Below are positions 8,037-16,028 of a stretch of DNA of 38,961 nucleotides, piece after piece; within the stretch, counting starts at the first letter, position 1, and each line of letters begins with the position of its first letter. The DNA is taken from assembly GCA_021828475.1 (NCBI GenBank), contig JAJZIY010000030.1, forward strand, positions 1-38,961, given 5' to 3'. The translations under genes and the position numbers were made by a program. The notes under the pieces were generated by a model. The model was given only the letters and a program-made list of their open reading frames with translations, had not been told where the DNA came from and searched no databases. The stretch is from Actinomycetes bacterium. Its GTDB lineage: Bacteria; Actinomycetota; Acidimicrobiia; Acidimicrobiales; Palsa-688.

Positions 8037-9688
8037 GCCGGTTCTCCGACAAGGCCGTGCGCGAGCGCAACGAGTCGGCCTGGCTGGTGCCGACGGGCCA
8101 GCAGCGCACCAACTGGGAGCTACGCCGCCAGATGCGTCGCTACGACCACGACGACGAGGTCGACCTCGTGATCGTCGGCTGCGGTGCGGGCGGCGCGACG
8201 CTGGCCCAGCGCATGGCCCGGGCCGGCTTCAGCGTCGTGGCTCTCGACGCCGGGCCGTGGTGGGACCCCGACGCCGACTGGGTGAGCGACGAGGCCGGCT
8301 CCAACAAGTTGTACTGGACCGAGCCGAGGGTGATATCCGGTGACGACCCCGTGGCGATGGGCTCCAACAACTCCGGCCGGGGCGTCGGAGGATCGATGGT
8401 CCACTTCGCCGGCTACGTGCCACGCTTGCATCCTTCGGACTTCGAGACCATGACCCGTGACGGCGTGGGCGCCGACTGGCCGATCGGCTACCAGGATCTC
8501 AAGCCCTACTACGAGCAGATCGAGGAGGAGCTGCCGGCGGCGGGCGAGCACTGGCCGTGGGGCGACCCCCACGGCTACCCTCACAACGCTCATCCTCTCG
8601 GCCCAAACGGCGAGATCTTCAGGCGCGGGGCGACCAAGCTCGGCCTGCGCGCGAAAGTCGGGCCCGTTGCCATCCCCAACGGGCGCTTCGGCCACCGCAA
8701 CCACTGCATATACCGCGGCTTCTGCCTGCAGGGCTGCAAGGTCAACGCGAAGGCCTCCCCGCTCATCACCCACATCCCCGACGCCCTGGCCCACGGGGCC
8801 GAGATCAGGCCCGGTTGCATGGTCTACGAGGTGGTGGTGAGCGCCGGGCGGGCCAAGGGCGTTCGCTACTTCCACGAGGGTGCCGGCTACTTCCAGCGGG
8901 CGCGCATGGTGGCGGTGGCCGGTTACTCCATCGAGACGCCGCGCCTGCTGTTGTTGTCGGCGTCCAGTGCGTTCCGTGACGGGCTCTGCAACGACTACGG
9001 CCAGGTCGGGCGCTACGTCATGGTCCAGGGCGCGCCGCAGACGGCGGGGCGCTTCTCCGAAGAGATCAGGATGTACAAGGCACCTCCGCCCGAGGTCACA
9101 TGCGAGGAGTTCTACGAGACCGACCTGTCCAAGGACTACAAGCGCGGCTTCGCCATCCAGAACGTCTCACCGCTGCCGGTGACCTACTCCGAGCACGTGA
9201 CGGCGCAGGGGCACTGGGGCGAGGTCATGCGCGAGTACATGCGCGACTACGTGCACTGGGCCGTGCTCGGGTCGCTGTGCGAGCTCCTGCCCCAGCAGCG
9301 CAACGGCGTGACCCTGGCCGACGACAAGGACGCGCACGGCCTGGCCGTGGCAAACTTCTCGCACTCCGAATGCGCCAACGACAAACTGCTCCAGAAGGCC
9401 GCCCAGTCCGTCATGGAGGACATCCTGCGGGCGGCCGGTGCCGAGGAGGTCATAACCGTCAAGCGGTACGCCCACCTCGTTGGCGGCTGCCGCATGGCCG
9501 CCTCGCCCGAGCAAGGCGTCGTCGACGCCGACCTGCGCACCTTCGCGGTGCCCAACCTGTTCGTCACCGACGGGAGCGTCCTGCCCACGCAGGGCTCGGC
9601 CAACCCGGCTCTCACGATCATGGCCCTGGCGGCGCGCTGCGCCGACTACCTGCGCTCGACCTCCAGGTCAGGCCTTCTGGCGCCCTAG
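8033..9688 (+). CDS. GMC-family FAD-dependent oxidoreductase
   Basis: A 551-residue flavoprotein that probably oxidises an alcohol or sugar-type substrate. The dinucleotide-binding motif VDLVIVGCGAGGATLAQRM (G49, G51, G54) follows a hydrophilic N-terminus with no export signal. GGSMVHFAGYVPRL, the cysteine-bearing CIYRGFCLQGCK and the C-terminal HLVGGCRM plus TQGSANPALTIMALAARCADY fit the gluconate-dehydrogenase-like GMC branch, supplying the usual His and Asn of the active site. The TTG start at 8033 overlaps the subunit-3 stop by 4 bp (TTGA). The 3' end overlaps the convergent peptidase gene by 21 bp. The electron acceptor is not evident; no cytochrome c gene is present. Confidence 0.9.
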   Translation: MSRFSDKAVRERNESAWLVPTGQQRTNWELRRQMRRYDHDDEVDLVIVGCGAGGATLAQRMARAGFSVVALDAGPWWDPDADWVSDEAGSNKLYWTEPRVISGDDPVAMGSNNSGRGVGGSMVHFAGYVPRLHPSDFETMTRDGVGADWPIGYQDLKPYYEQIEEELPAAGEHWPWGDPHGYPHNAHPLGPNGEIFRRGATKLGLRAKVGPVAIPNGRFGHRNHCIYRGFCLQGCKVNAKASPLITHIPDALAHGAEIRPGCMVYEVVVSAGRAKGVRYFHEGAGYFQRARMVAVAGYSIETPRLLLLSASSAFRDGLCNDYGQVGRYVMVQGAPQTAGRFSEEIRMYKAPPPEVTCEEFYETDLSKDYKRGFAIQNVSPLPVTYSEHVTAQGHWGEVMREYMRDYVHWAVLGSLCELLPQQRNGVTLADDKDAHGLAVANFSHSECANDKLLQKAAQSVMEDILRAAGAEEVITVKRYAHLVGGCRMAASPEQGVVDADLRTFAVPNLFVTDGSVLPTQGSANPALTIMALAARCADYLRSTSRSGLLAP

Positions 9689-11203
9689 CGCCGCCAGCAG
9701 CTTCGTACCGTCCGGCGATCCCAGGCCGGTGCAGGCGTCCCAGCCGGGGCCGGCGGAGTACGCCCCGTTGGAGCCCTTGGTGATGTCCCTCAGGCCCGGG
9801 GCTGCGGCGGCGGAGTACAGGAAGGGCTGCAGGAAGCCGACCGGGCGCCCCAGGGCCTCGTTGAGGAGCGCGACCAGGCCGGCCCAGAGCGGGGCGACCG
9901 CGCTCGTGCCTCCGATGACCATGGTCTGGCCGTCGACCCGTACCACGTAGCCCGTGGCCGGGTCGGCGTCACCGCACACGTCGGGCACCCCCCGCCCCGC
10001 GCCCCGGCCCGGGTTGGCCGACGGCGGCACCCCGGCCCCCTGCTGGTACGCCGGCACTGCGAAAACGGCGCTCACGCCACCGCCCGTGGCCCCGCCGCCG
10101 GGACCGTCGTCCCACACCGTCTCGGCCTCGATGATCGCACCCGAAGCCACCAGGTGCGTGCCACCGCAGCCGAGGGCATGGGGGGCCGAGGCGGGGAAGT
10201 CGACATGCGCGAGGCCGTCGTTCACCCCGTCGCCTGAGCCGTTGTCCCCGGCGGCCACGGTCACGGTGACACCCATGGCCGCAGCCGCGGCGAAGGCCTG
10301 CTCCATCTGCTTCATGGCGGAAGCGCTCCAGGTGCTCTCGGTGCTGCCCCAGCTGATGGACACCACGGAGGGCTTGCGGGTGCCGTCGTTGACCGCCGTC
10401 GTCACGGCGTCGATGAAGCCCTGGTCCGTATTGGGAGCGAAATAGACGGCGACCGCAGCCCCGGGAGCCACGGAGCCCACCACCTCGATGTCGAGCATCA
10501 CCTCGCCGTCCGGGCCGTTGGGCTGGCCGGGGCTGTTGGTCGCCCCCAGCACGCCGACGGCTTCGACCGACGGGAGGGGCAGGCCGAGCGAGGAGAAATA
10601 GGCCTGCAGATCCGCCTGGCGGAAACCACCGCCCAGTTCGACGATCGCCACGCACTCGCCCTGGCCACCGGAGGGACCGGCCACCGGGAAGGCGTACGCC
10701 GTCGCGACCTGGGCCGGCGTGTACTGGATGGCGGTGTCGGCTGCAGGCCGGAAGTGGGGCCGGGCCTGGGGCCGCTGGTCGAGACCGAACACTCCGGTCA
10801 CCACGCCGAGCAGGCTTGCCGGGACCATGAGATCCCCCTCAACGGCGGTGTACTCCTCGCCCTCGGGGGTGCGGTAACGCCCGAGCCTGGCGGCGAAGGC
10901 CGCAGCCAGGGCACTCGCCTCACCGCCCAGTTCGACCCTTCGCCTCGCCAGGTCGACGTCGGTGACGCTCAGGCCGCGCTCGGCAGCGAAAGCCACCACC
11001 GCGTCTGCGTCCTCACGGGACGCCCCATGGACGGCTGCGTACTCCTGCCTGCTCATACGGCCGGCGACCGGCTCCGGCCCGCGCATGTAGACGGTGACCA
11101 CGGCGCGCTCGCCGCCCGGTGCAGCCTCACCGAGCCTCTCGTGGCGGGGGGTGGGACGTGCGGAACCGGGCAGAGGTACGAAGGGGCGGTCGGCCATACC
11201 CAT
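9668..11203 (-). CDS. Sedolisin-family serine-carboxyl peptidase (S53, kumamolisin-like)
   Basis: A 511-residue proprotease. Residues 35-150 form a pro-kumamolisin-type activation domain. The catalytic domain has E234 and D238 (DGEVMLDIE), oxyanion aspartate D320 (AAGDNGSGDG) and nucleophile S434 (GGTSAVAPLW). The C-terminal DITKGSNGAYSAGPGWD resembles the calcium site. Family members are acid-active endopeptidases. Two ATGs (11203 and 11197) could start it, with no clear ribosome binding site; further upstream the frame looks non-coding. No signal peptide is visible, although the prodomain implies an extracellular or stress-activated enzyme. It converges on and overlaps the GMC gene by 21 bp. 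Confidence 0.9.
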   Translation of the reverse strand: MGMADRPFVPLPGSARPTPRHERLGEAAPGGERAVVTVYMRGPEPVAGRMSRQEYAAVHGASREDADAVVAFAAERGLSVTDVDLARRRVELGGEASALAAAFAARLGRYRTPEGEEYTAVEGDLMVPASLLGVVTGVFGLDQRPQARPHFRPAADTAIQYTPAQVATAYAFPVAGPSGGQGECVAIVELGGGFRQADLQAYFSSLGLPLPSVEAVGVLGATNSPGQPNGPDGEVMLDIEVVGSVAPGAAVAVYFAPNTDQGFIDAVTTAVNDGTRKPSVVSISWGSTESTWSASAMKQMEQAFAAAAAMGVTVTVAAGDNGSGDGVNDGLAHVDFPASAPHALGCGGTHLVASGAIIEAETVWDDGPGGGATGGGVSAVFAVPAYQQGAGVPPSANPGRGAGRGVPDVCGDADPATGYVVRVDGQTMVIGGTSAVAPLWAGLVALLNEALGRPVGFLQPFLYSAAAAPGLRDITKGSNGAYSAGPGWDACTGLGSPDGTKLLAALGRQKA

Positions 11204-11319
11204 ATGCTTACCCGTCGCCGGCTCTAGTTCCAGGGCCCGGCCATAGCCGCAAGAGCGGCCCACCGGTGGACGCGTGGTGGCCCGGGCCCCGGGGGTTGCC
11301 CGGGCCACCTTCCGTGCCG

Positions 11320-12606
11320 TCAGTACGCGGGTTGCTTCGGCTGCGCTTCCTCAGACGACGCCTCCGGGCCGCCCAGCGACGCCAGGCCGGGTAGGGGGGC
11401 CCCGGCAGCGGCGGCATCGCTCTCACGGCCTGCGCGTGCCGTCGGCACGCCCTTGGTGGAGCCGCCTGACCGCTCGAGCCGCCGGGCTCTGAAACGGTCG
11501 AGGACGATGGCCACCAACAGGACCACACCCACCACCATCGACTGGTAGTACGCGTTGACGTTGACGGCCACCAGGCCGTCACGTAGCACGACAAGCAGCG
11601 CCGCCCCGGCCACGACACCGACAACGCGACCCTGGCCACCGGCCAGGCTCACCCCGCCGATCACGGCAGCGGCAATGGCGATCAGCTCCCAGCCGCTCAC
11701 GCTGTCCGCCGTGCCCGAAGTCAGGTGGGAGGCCACGATTATGCCCACGACCCCGGCGCAGGCTCCGCTCACCATGTAGGCGGTGACGGTGCGGCGGGCC
11801 GTGGGGATGCCGGCCAGCCTGGCCGCCTCGCGGTTGCCCCCCACAGCGTAGATCTCCCTTCCCACGTAGGTCCTCTCCAGGAAGAACCAGGCCACCAGGG
11901 CTATCGCCACCAGCACGAGCACGGCTACGGGGACCCGGGCCACGTTGGAGCCGGCCACCGCCAGGAAGGTCGTGTTGGCGAACGGTATGGGGTTGGGGGC
12001 GATGGCCTCGTTTGCGCCGGCTGCGAATATGAACGTCACGAGCGTGGCTACGAAGGGTGCGATGCCCAGCCTGGTGATGAGGAAGCCGTGCCACAGGCCC
12101 CACAGGGCACCGAAGAGCACCGTCACCACGAAGACCAGCAGCACGGGCAGGTGCGCGGTGGCCAGCAACCAGGCCGAGATGACGCAGAAGAAGGCGGTGA
12201 GCGAGCCCGGGGAGAGATCGATCCCGCCGGTGATGATGGTGAAGCTCTCGCCGATCGCCAGGATGCCGAAGCCGGCGAGGTCCACGCCCAGGTTCTGCAA
12301 CTCCGAGACGCTGGCCACGAGCGGGTTGATGGAGGCGAAGACCACGAACGCCAGCACGACGGCCAGGACGATGCCTATCTCGGGGATGTCGACCATGCCC
12401 TTCAGCGCCCGGCCCGCGATGGCTTTGCCGGCACCGGTAGCGCCAGCCCGGGCACCCCCGGCGGCTACGCCTTCCCCGGTTACCGGCGCCGTGTCAGCCA
12501 CCTGCGCTGGCGCAACGGCTGAGCGGCCGGCCCCTGGCGTGGCGGTCGGGCCCGGCGGCCCGGCGGCCACCGCACCTTCCTGCCCGGGAACAGCACCGCC
12601 GCTCAC
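11320..12606 (-). CDS. Ribose-type sugar ABC transporter permease
   Basis: A 428-residue inner-membrane permease of the RbsC/BPD_transp_2 family. The first 75 or so residues are Pro/Ala/Gly-rich and probably cytoplasmic. About eight to ten membrane helices follow, with family stretches VDLAGFGILAIGESFTIITG, GGIDLSPGSLTAF and VIGGVSLAGGQGRVVGV. The C-terminal 50 residues are hydrophilic. GTG 12606 overlaps the ATPase stop by 4 bp (GTGA); the frame is open further upstream but that part lies within the ATPase gene. It should form the channel for the sugar delivered by the binding protein at 14145. Confidence 0.9.
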   Translation of the reverse strand: MSGGAVPGQEGAVAAGPPGPTATPGAGRSAVAPAQVADTAPVTGEGVAAGGARAGATGAGKAIAGRALKGMVDIPEIGIVLAVVLAFVVFASINPLVASVSELQNLGVDLAGFGILAIGESFTIITGGIDLSPGSLTAFFCVISAWLLATAHLPVLLVFVVTVLFGALWGLWHGFLITRLGIAPFVATLVTFIFAAGANEAIAPNPIPFANTTFLAVAGSNVARVPVAVLVLVAIALVAWFFLERTYVGREIYAVGGNREAARLAGIPTARRTVTAYMVSGACAGVVGIIVASHLTSGTADSVSGWELIAIAAAVIGGVSLAGGQGRVVGVVAGAALLVVLRDGLVAVNVNAYYQSMVVGVVLLVAIVLDRFRARRLERSGGSTKGVPTARAGRESDAAAAGAPLPGLASLGGPEASSEEAQPKQPAY

Positions 12607-14141
12607 AGCCGGGCCCCTGAGTCCAGAGCGGCAGCGGCGATCACGCGTTCTTTGGAGAACTCCGCCCGCGCCAGCGTGGCGGCGATGCGCCCACGGCGCA
12701 TGACCACGATCCGGTCGCAGATGGTCAAGAGCTCTTCCAGCTCTGAGGATGCCACGAGAATCGCCATGCCCTTCCTTCGTTGTTCTGCGACGAGTTTGTA
12801 GATCTCGGCCTTGGCCCCCACGTCCACGCCCCGTGTCGGCTCGTCCAAGAGGAGCAAGTGGGGGCCGACGGCCATCCACCGCCCGAACACCAGCCGCTGC
12901 TGGTTGCCGCCCGACAGGGACCGGGCGGTCTGCTCGGGGGTTCGGCAGCGGACGCTGGCAGCGGCGACGATGCCCGCCGCCGCTGCCCGGTCACGGCGGG
13001 GAGTGAGCACCAGGCGGCGCCAGGCGACGCGGCGGGCCACGGCCAGGGTGGCGTTCCAGCGTATGGGTGAGTCGAGCAGCAGTGCCTGGGTCTTGCGGTC
13101 CTCTGGCACCAGGCCGACACCCGCGGCCACAGCGTCCCTCGTACTGCGGGGGGAGTACCGGGCCCCGTCCAGGCTCATCTCGCCCGACGTCGCCGGGATG
13201 GCGCCGGCGAGCACGTGGAGCAGGCGGCTGCGCCCGGCCCCCATGAGCCCGGCCACGCCCACGACCTCGCCGGCACCGACCTCGAGGTCGACCGGCCCCA
13301 GGTTGGCGGCACAGAGCCGGCGGGCCTCGAAGGCGGGGGTGCCTGCCGTGCCGGCAGCCCCATCGAGGTGCAGCACCTCGAGCTCGCGGCCGACCATGGC
13401 GCGCACCATGCGGGCCTCCGTGGCTTCCCGGGCCGGCATGTCCGCCACGACCCGGCCGTTGCGCAGCACCACGACCCGGTCGGCCACCGCCAGCACCTCG
13501 TGCATCCGGTGGCCGACGAAGACGACGATGCCGCCACTCGCGGCGTGCTCGCGTGCTATCTCGAGCACCCGCTTGGACTCCGCCTCGGCCAGTGCCGAGG
13601 TCGGCTCGTCGAGTATCAGGACCACGGGCTCGTGCCCCAGGGCCTTGGCGATCTCGAGCAACTGGCGTTGGCCCACGGCCAGCATGTCGACACGGCGGCG
13701 GGTGGAGACCTGCAGGCCGACCCGTTGCAGCATCCGGCGCGCCTCGGCGTCAAGAGCCTTCCGGTCGACCAGCGCCCGGTTGCCGCCGGGCCTCTTTCCG
13801 AGGAGCAGGTTCTCGGCCACGCTCAACTGGCCGACGAGCGGGAACTCCTGCGACACCATCGCGACGCCCAGCCGCTGCGCCTCGAGGGGGCCGCCGTGCA
13901 GCACCCGCCCGCAGACCGAGACCGTACCGCTGTCCGCCTGCACGGCTCCGGACACGATGCCCATCATCGTTGACTTGCCTGCGCCGTTCTCTCCGGCAAG
14001 GGCGACGACCTCGCCTCGGCGCAGGACCAGGTGCGCGACGTCGAGCACCACGGTGGAGCCGTACTGCTTGCTGACGCCGGTGAGGACGAGCTCCTCACCG
14101 GCGTCGGCAGCCGCGGCTACCGTACTTCCGGGAGCCGCCAT
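12603..14141 (-). CDS. Sugar ABC transporter ATPase (RbsA/MglA type, two ATPase domains)
   Basis: A 512-residue fused double ATPase energising sugar uptake. Domain 1 has Walker A GENGAGKST (residues 51-59), a signature-like LAVGQRQLLEIAKAL and Walker B VVLILDEPTSAL. Domain 2 has the degenerate Walker A GLMGAGRSR, signature LSGGNQQRLVFGRW and Walker B LLLLDEPTRGVDVG. The altered second Walker A is usual in this family. The ATG start is 3 bp after the stop of the binding protein, and the stop overlaps the permease start by 4 bp, so all three genes form one operon. Confidence 0.93.
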   Translation of the reverse strand: MAAPGSTVAAAADAGEELVLTGVSKQYGSTVVLDVAHLVLRRGEVVALAGENGAGKSTMMGIVSGAVQADSGTVSVCGRVLHGGPLEAQRLGVAMVSQEFPLVGQLSVAENLLLGKRPGGNRALVDRKALDAEARRMLQRVGLQVSTRRRVDMLAVGQRQLLEIAKALGHEPVVLILDEPTSALAEAESKRVLEIAREHAASGGIVVFVGHRMHEVLAVADRVVVLRNGRVVADMPAREATEARMVRAMVGRELEVLHLDGAAGTAGTPAFEARRLCAANLGPVDLEVGAGEVVGVAGLMGAGRSRLLHVLAGAIPATSGEMSLDGARYSPRSTRDAVAAGVGLVPEDRKTQALLLDSPIRWNATLAVARRVAWRRLVLTPRRDRAAAAGIVAAASVRCRTPEQTARSLSGGNQQRLVFGRWMAVGPHLLLLDEPTRGVDVGAKAEIYKLVAEQRRKGMAILVASSELEELLTICDRIVVMRRGRIAATLARAEFSKERVIAAAALDSGARL

Positions 14142-14144
14142 CTC

Positions 14145-15305
14145 CTAGTACTTGTTGATCTTGGCTTGGTAGGAGAGATCGGCCGCCAGGTTGGCCTTGG
14201 TGAGGGTGCCCACTCCGGTGCTTATCTGCGGGGAGGCGCTGGCCGTGCCCGGCGCTGTCAGGTACGGCCGCATTATCCGTGCCACGTTGGCCGTGCCCAG
14301 TACGTGCATGGCTGCTGTCACATACGCGCCCAGGTAGCCCTGCATGAAGGGCTGCTGGATTATCGAGGAGTATATTGCTCCGTCGCGCAGGCCGGTGATC
14401 GTGCCCGGCTCCGTGTCGTCGGCGACGACCTTGATCTTGCCTATGTCGCCCTTTGCCTTCACTGCGACCGCTGCCGCCGGGCCGTCGTACGAGTAGACCC
14501 CGTAGATGCCCTTCAGGTTCGCGTCGCTGGCGATGACGGTGTCGGCATTGGTTGCGGCCTGGCCGGCTGCGCCGTTGTCGTTGGCGACGGTGACCACCTT
14601 GATACCCGAACCGGCCAGGGCGGCCTTGAAGCCCTGGATCCTCTGCAGCGAGTTCGTGGCAGTGAGCGAGCCCGTCAGGATCGCCACGTCGCCCCCGTGC
14701 GGCAGGGCCTTGCGCATGGCCTCCCCGGCGGCATGGCCGGCGGCGATGTTGGGCGTGCCGATGTAGACGAAGGTGTTGGCGTCCTTCCTCGGCACGGGCG
14801 AGTCGATGGCCACGACGTCGACACCCTTTGCCACCGCCTTGTTGATGATATTGCCCTCGGAGACGGGGTCGATGACCGAGGTGAAGTAACCCGTTGCGCC
14901 GGTGGACGCCAGCGTCTCGTACTCGGAGACCTGGGTCGTGAGCTGGCCCTGCGACGGGCCTTCGAAGTGCGCCGGGATGCCGAGCTCGCTCGCTGCCGCA
15001 GCGTCACCGTCCTTGCCGGCCACCCAATAGGTGGCCAGGATGTTGACCACCTCCCAGGTGTCGACCCCTCTCATGCTCTTGCCCTGCATCGCCCGATGGA
15101 GGGCGTTGCGCAAACCGAACAGCTTGGAGTCGTTGAAGGTGGGCGGGTGCAGGCTCGCCGGTATGAGCGCCGCTTGGGCGTGCGCAGCGGGCGCGGCGGC
15201 GGCAACCCCCGGCCCGGAGAGGACGGCGGCACTGCCGGCCAAGGCGACGGCCGTCAGCATGGCCGAGGTCTTGGCGCCTGGGCGGCGTCGGTTCAGTTCG
15301 TTCAC
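14145..15305 (-). CDS. Sugar ABC transporter substrate-binding protein
   Basis: A 386-residue exported periplasmic-binding-protein fold (Peripla_BP_4, ribose or AI-2 type). GTG 15305 was chosen because AGGAGG (15318-15313) lies 7 nt upstream and a signal peptide follows directly: RRRPGAKTSAMLTAVALAGS, a hydrophobic core and an Ala-rich cleavage region near residue 43 (AAHA). The fold shows YFTSVIDPVSEGNIINKAVA, VDVVAIDSPVP, IGTPNIAAGHAAGEAM and GYLGAYVTAAM. No lipobox cysteine is present, which is unusual for a Gram-positive-type binding protein that should be membrane-tethered. First gene of the transporter operon. The exact sugar is unknown. Confidence 0.9.
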   Translation of the reverse strand: MNELNRRRPGAKTSAMLTAVALAGSAAVLSGPGVAAAAPAAHAQAALIPASLHPPTFNDSKLFGLRNALHRAMQGKSMRGVDTWEVVNILATYWVAGKDGDAAAASELGIPAHFEGPSQGQLTTQVSEYETLASTGATGYFTSVIDPVSEGNIINKAVAKGVDVVAIDSPVPRKDANTFVYIGTPNIAAGHAAGEAMRKALPHGGDVAILTGSLTATNSLQRIQGFKAALAGSGIKVVTVANDNGAAGQAATNADTVIASDANLKGIYGVYSYDGPAAAVAVKAKGDIGKIKVVADDTEPGTITGLRDGAIYSSIIQQPFMQGYLGAYVTAAMHVLGTANVARIMRPYLTAPGTASASPQISTGVGTLTKANLAADLSYQAKINKY

Positions 15306-15552
15306 TGCTCTGCCTCCTGAAATATGGTGATTGGCCGCTCGCGGCCACGGTTGGCTACCCTGCCGTCGCGACGACACGGCCGCGACGGTTCACGGATGCG
15401 GCTCGCGCTGCCCCGACCCAGGGCTGTCTGCGGGCAGGGCCGGCTGCGGCCTCGTGAGACCGGTGAGCCGGCCCGGCGGAGACCGCATCTCCTGCAATTG
15501 CTGCCCCTCCGGTCGGAGCTGGCTCCGAGCGATCAGTCAGGGCTGTAGGTGA

Positions 15553-15567
15553 TGAGAACGCTAACAT
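15553..15567. promoter_or_regulatory. LacI-like operator, promoter-proximal copy
   Basis: TGAGAACGCTAACAT is an imperfect palindrome around a central CG, as in LacI/GalR-family operators. It is repeated exactly at 15862-15876. It overlaps the -10 box of the proposed promoter for the ABC operon, so binding would repress transcription. No LacI gene lies in the window. Confidence 0.6.
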
Positions 15568-15586
15568 CCTGGGATCGGGTCGTCAA
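15558..15586 (-). promoter_or_regulatory. Predicted promoter of the sugar ABC operon
   Basis: On the minus strand, -35 TTGACG (15586-15581) and -10 TAGCGT (15563-15558) are separated by exactly 17 nt. The -10 lies inside the LacI-like operator. Confidence 0.55.
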
Positions 15587-15861
15587 GTGATCGATGGTGA
15601 TTTCGCCGGCGGTGACCCTCCACCTCGATGGGCGCACCCGGGTGCCGGCCCGGCACGCGGGCAGGAGAGCGACCGGCCATGGCTGCGGCGACGGGAACAG
15701 CCTTGAGATAAGGCATAGACACCAGAACCGGGGGCTGGCCGGCTCGGCCCGCGGCGTGAGGCCGGACTACGGGCCAGGGTACCTGACGTGTACCTCGACG
15801 CCCTAGGCGCACCGCTGAGCAGTGCGTGCGCGAACGAGCCAAGTCTCTCCCCCGGTTTCTT

Positions 15862-15876
15862 TGAGAACGCTAACAT
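15862..15876. promoter_or_regulatory. LacI-like operator, distal copy
   Basis: Exact 15-bp copy of the promoter-proximal operator, 309 bp away in the same orientation. No good -35 box accompanies it, so it may be an auxiliary site for looping. Confidence 0.55.
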
Positions 15877-15879
15877 TCA

Positions 15880-15894
15880 CCATAACGGTTATGG
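15880..15894. promoter_or_regulatory. Inverted repeat CCATAAC-G-GTTATGG
   Basis: Perfect 7-bp arms around one central base, 3 bp from the distal LacI-like operator. It may be the site of a second regulator. It is locally AT-rich in a GC-rich region. Confidence 0.4.
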
Positions 15895-16028
15895 CTCCCG
15901 CGGTCAAGGGCGGTTGCGACAACGACTGACGGCAAAGGCACCTCGCGCGTGGCGCCCCGCCGCGCCCGAGCGCTGCCGCGCCGGTGCGGCCCCCCTCGCG
16001 TCAGTTTGGGACCGTCGGGCCTGCCGGG

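Larger units (their letters stand above)
15306..16028. other. 720-bp control region of the sugar operon, no gene supported
   Basis: Between the binding-protein start and the oxidoreductase stop I find no convincing gene. The region holds a promoter with an overlapping LacI-like operator (15553-15586), a second identical operator copy (15862-15876) and an adjoining inverted repeat (15880-15894). The transcript leader from the proposed promoter would be about 240 nt long; I see no riboswitch I can name. Confidence 0.7.

Noticed and set aside
15355..15876. Two small minus-strand frames (15355-15567 and 15583-15876), both beginning MLAFS
   Set aside because: Their similar N-termini arise only because each starts within a copy of the 15-bp operator repeat. 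No ribosome binding site and no similarity afterwards.
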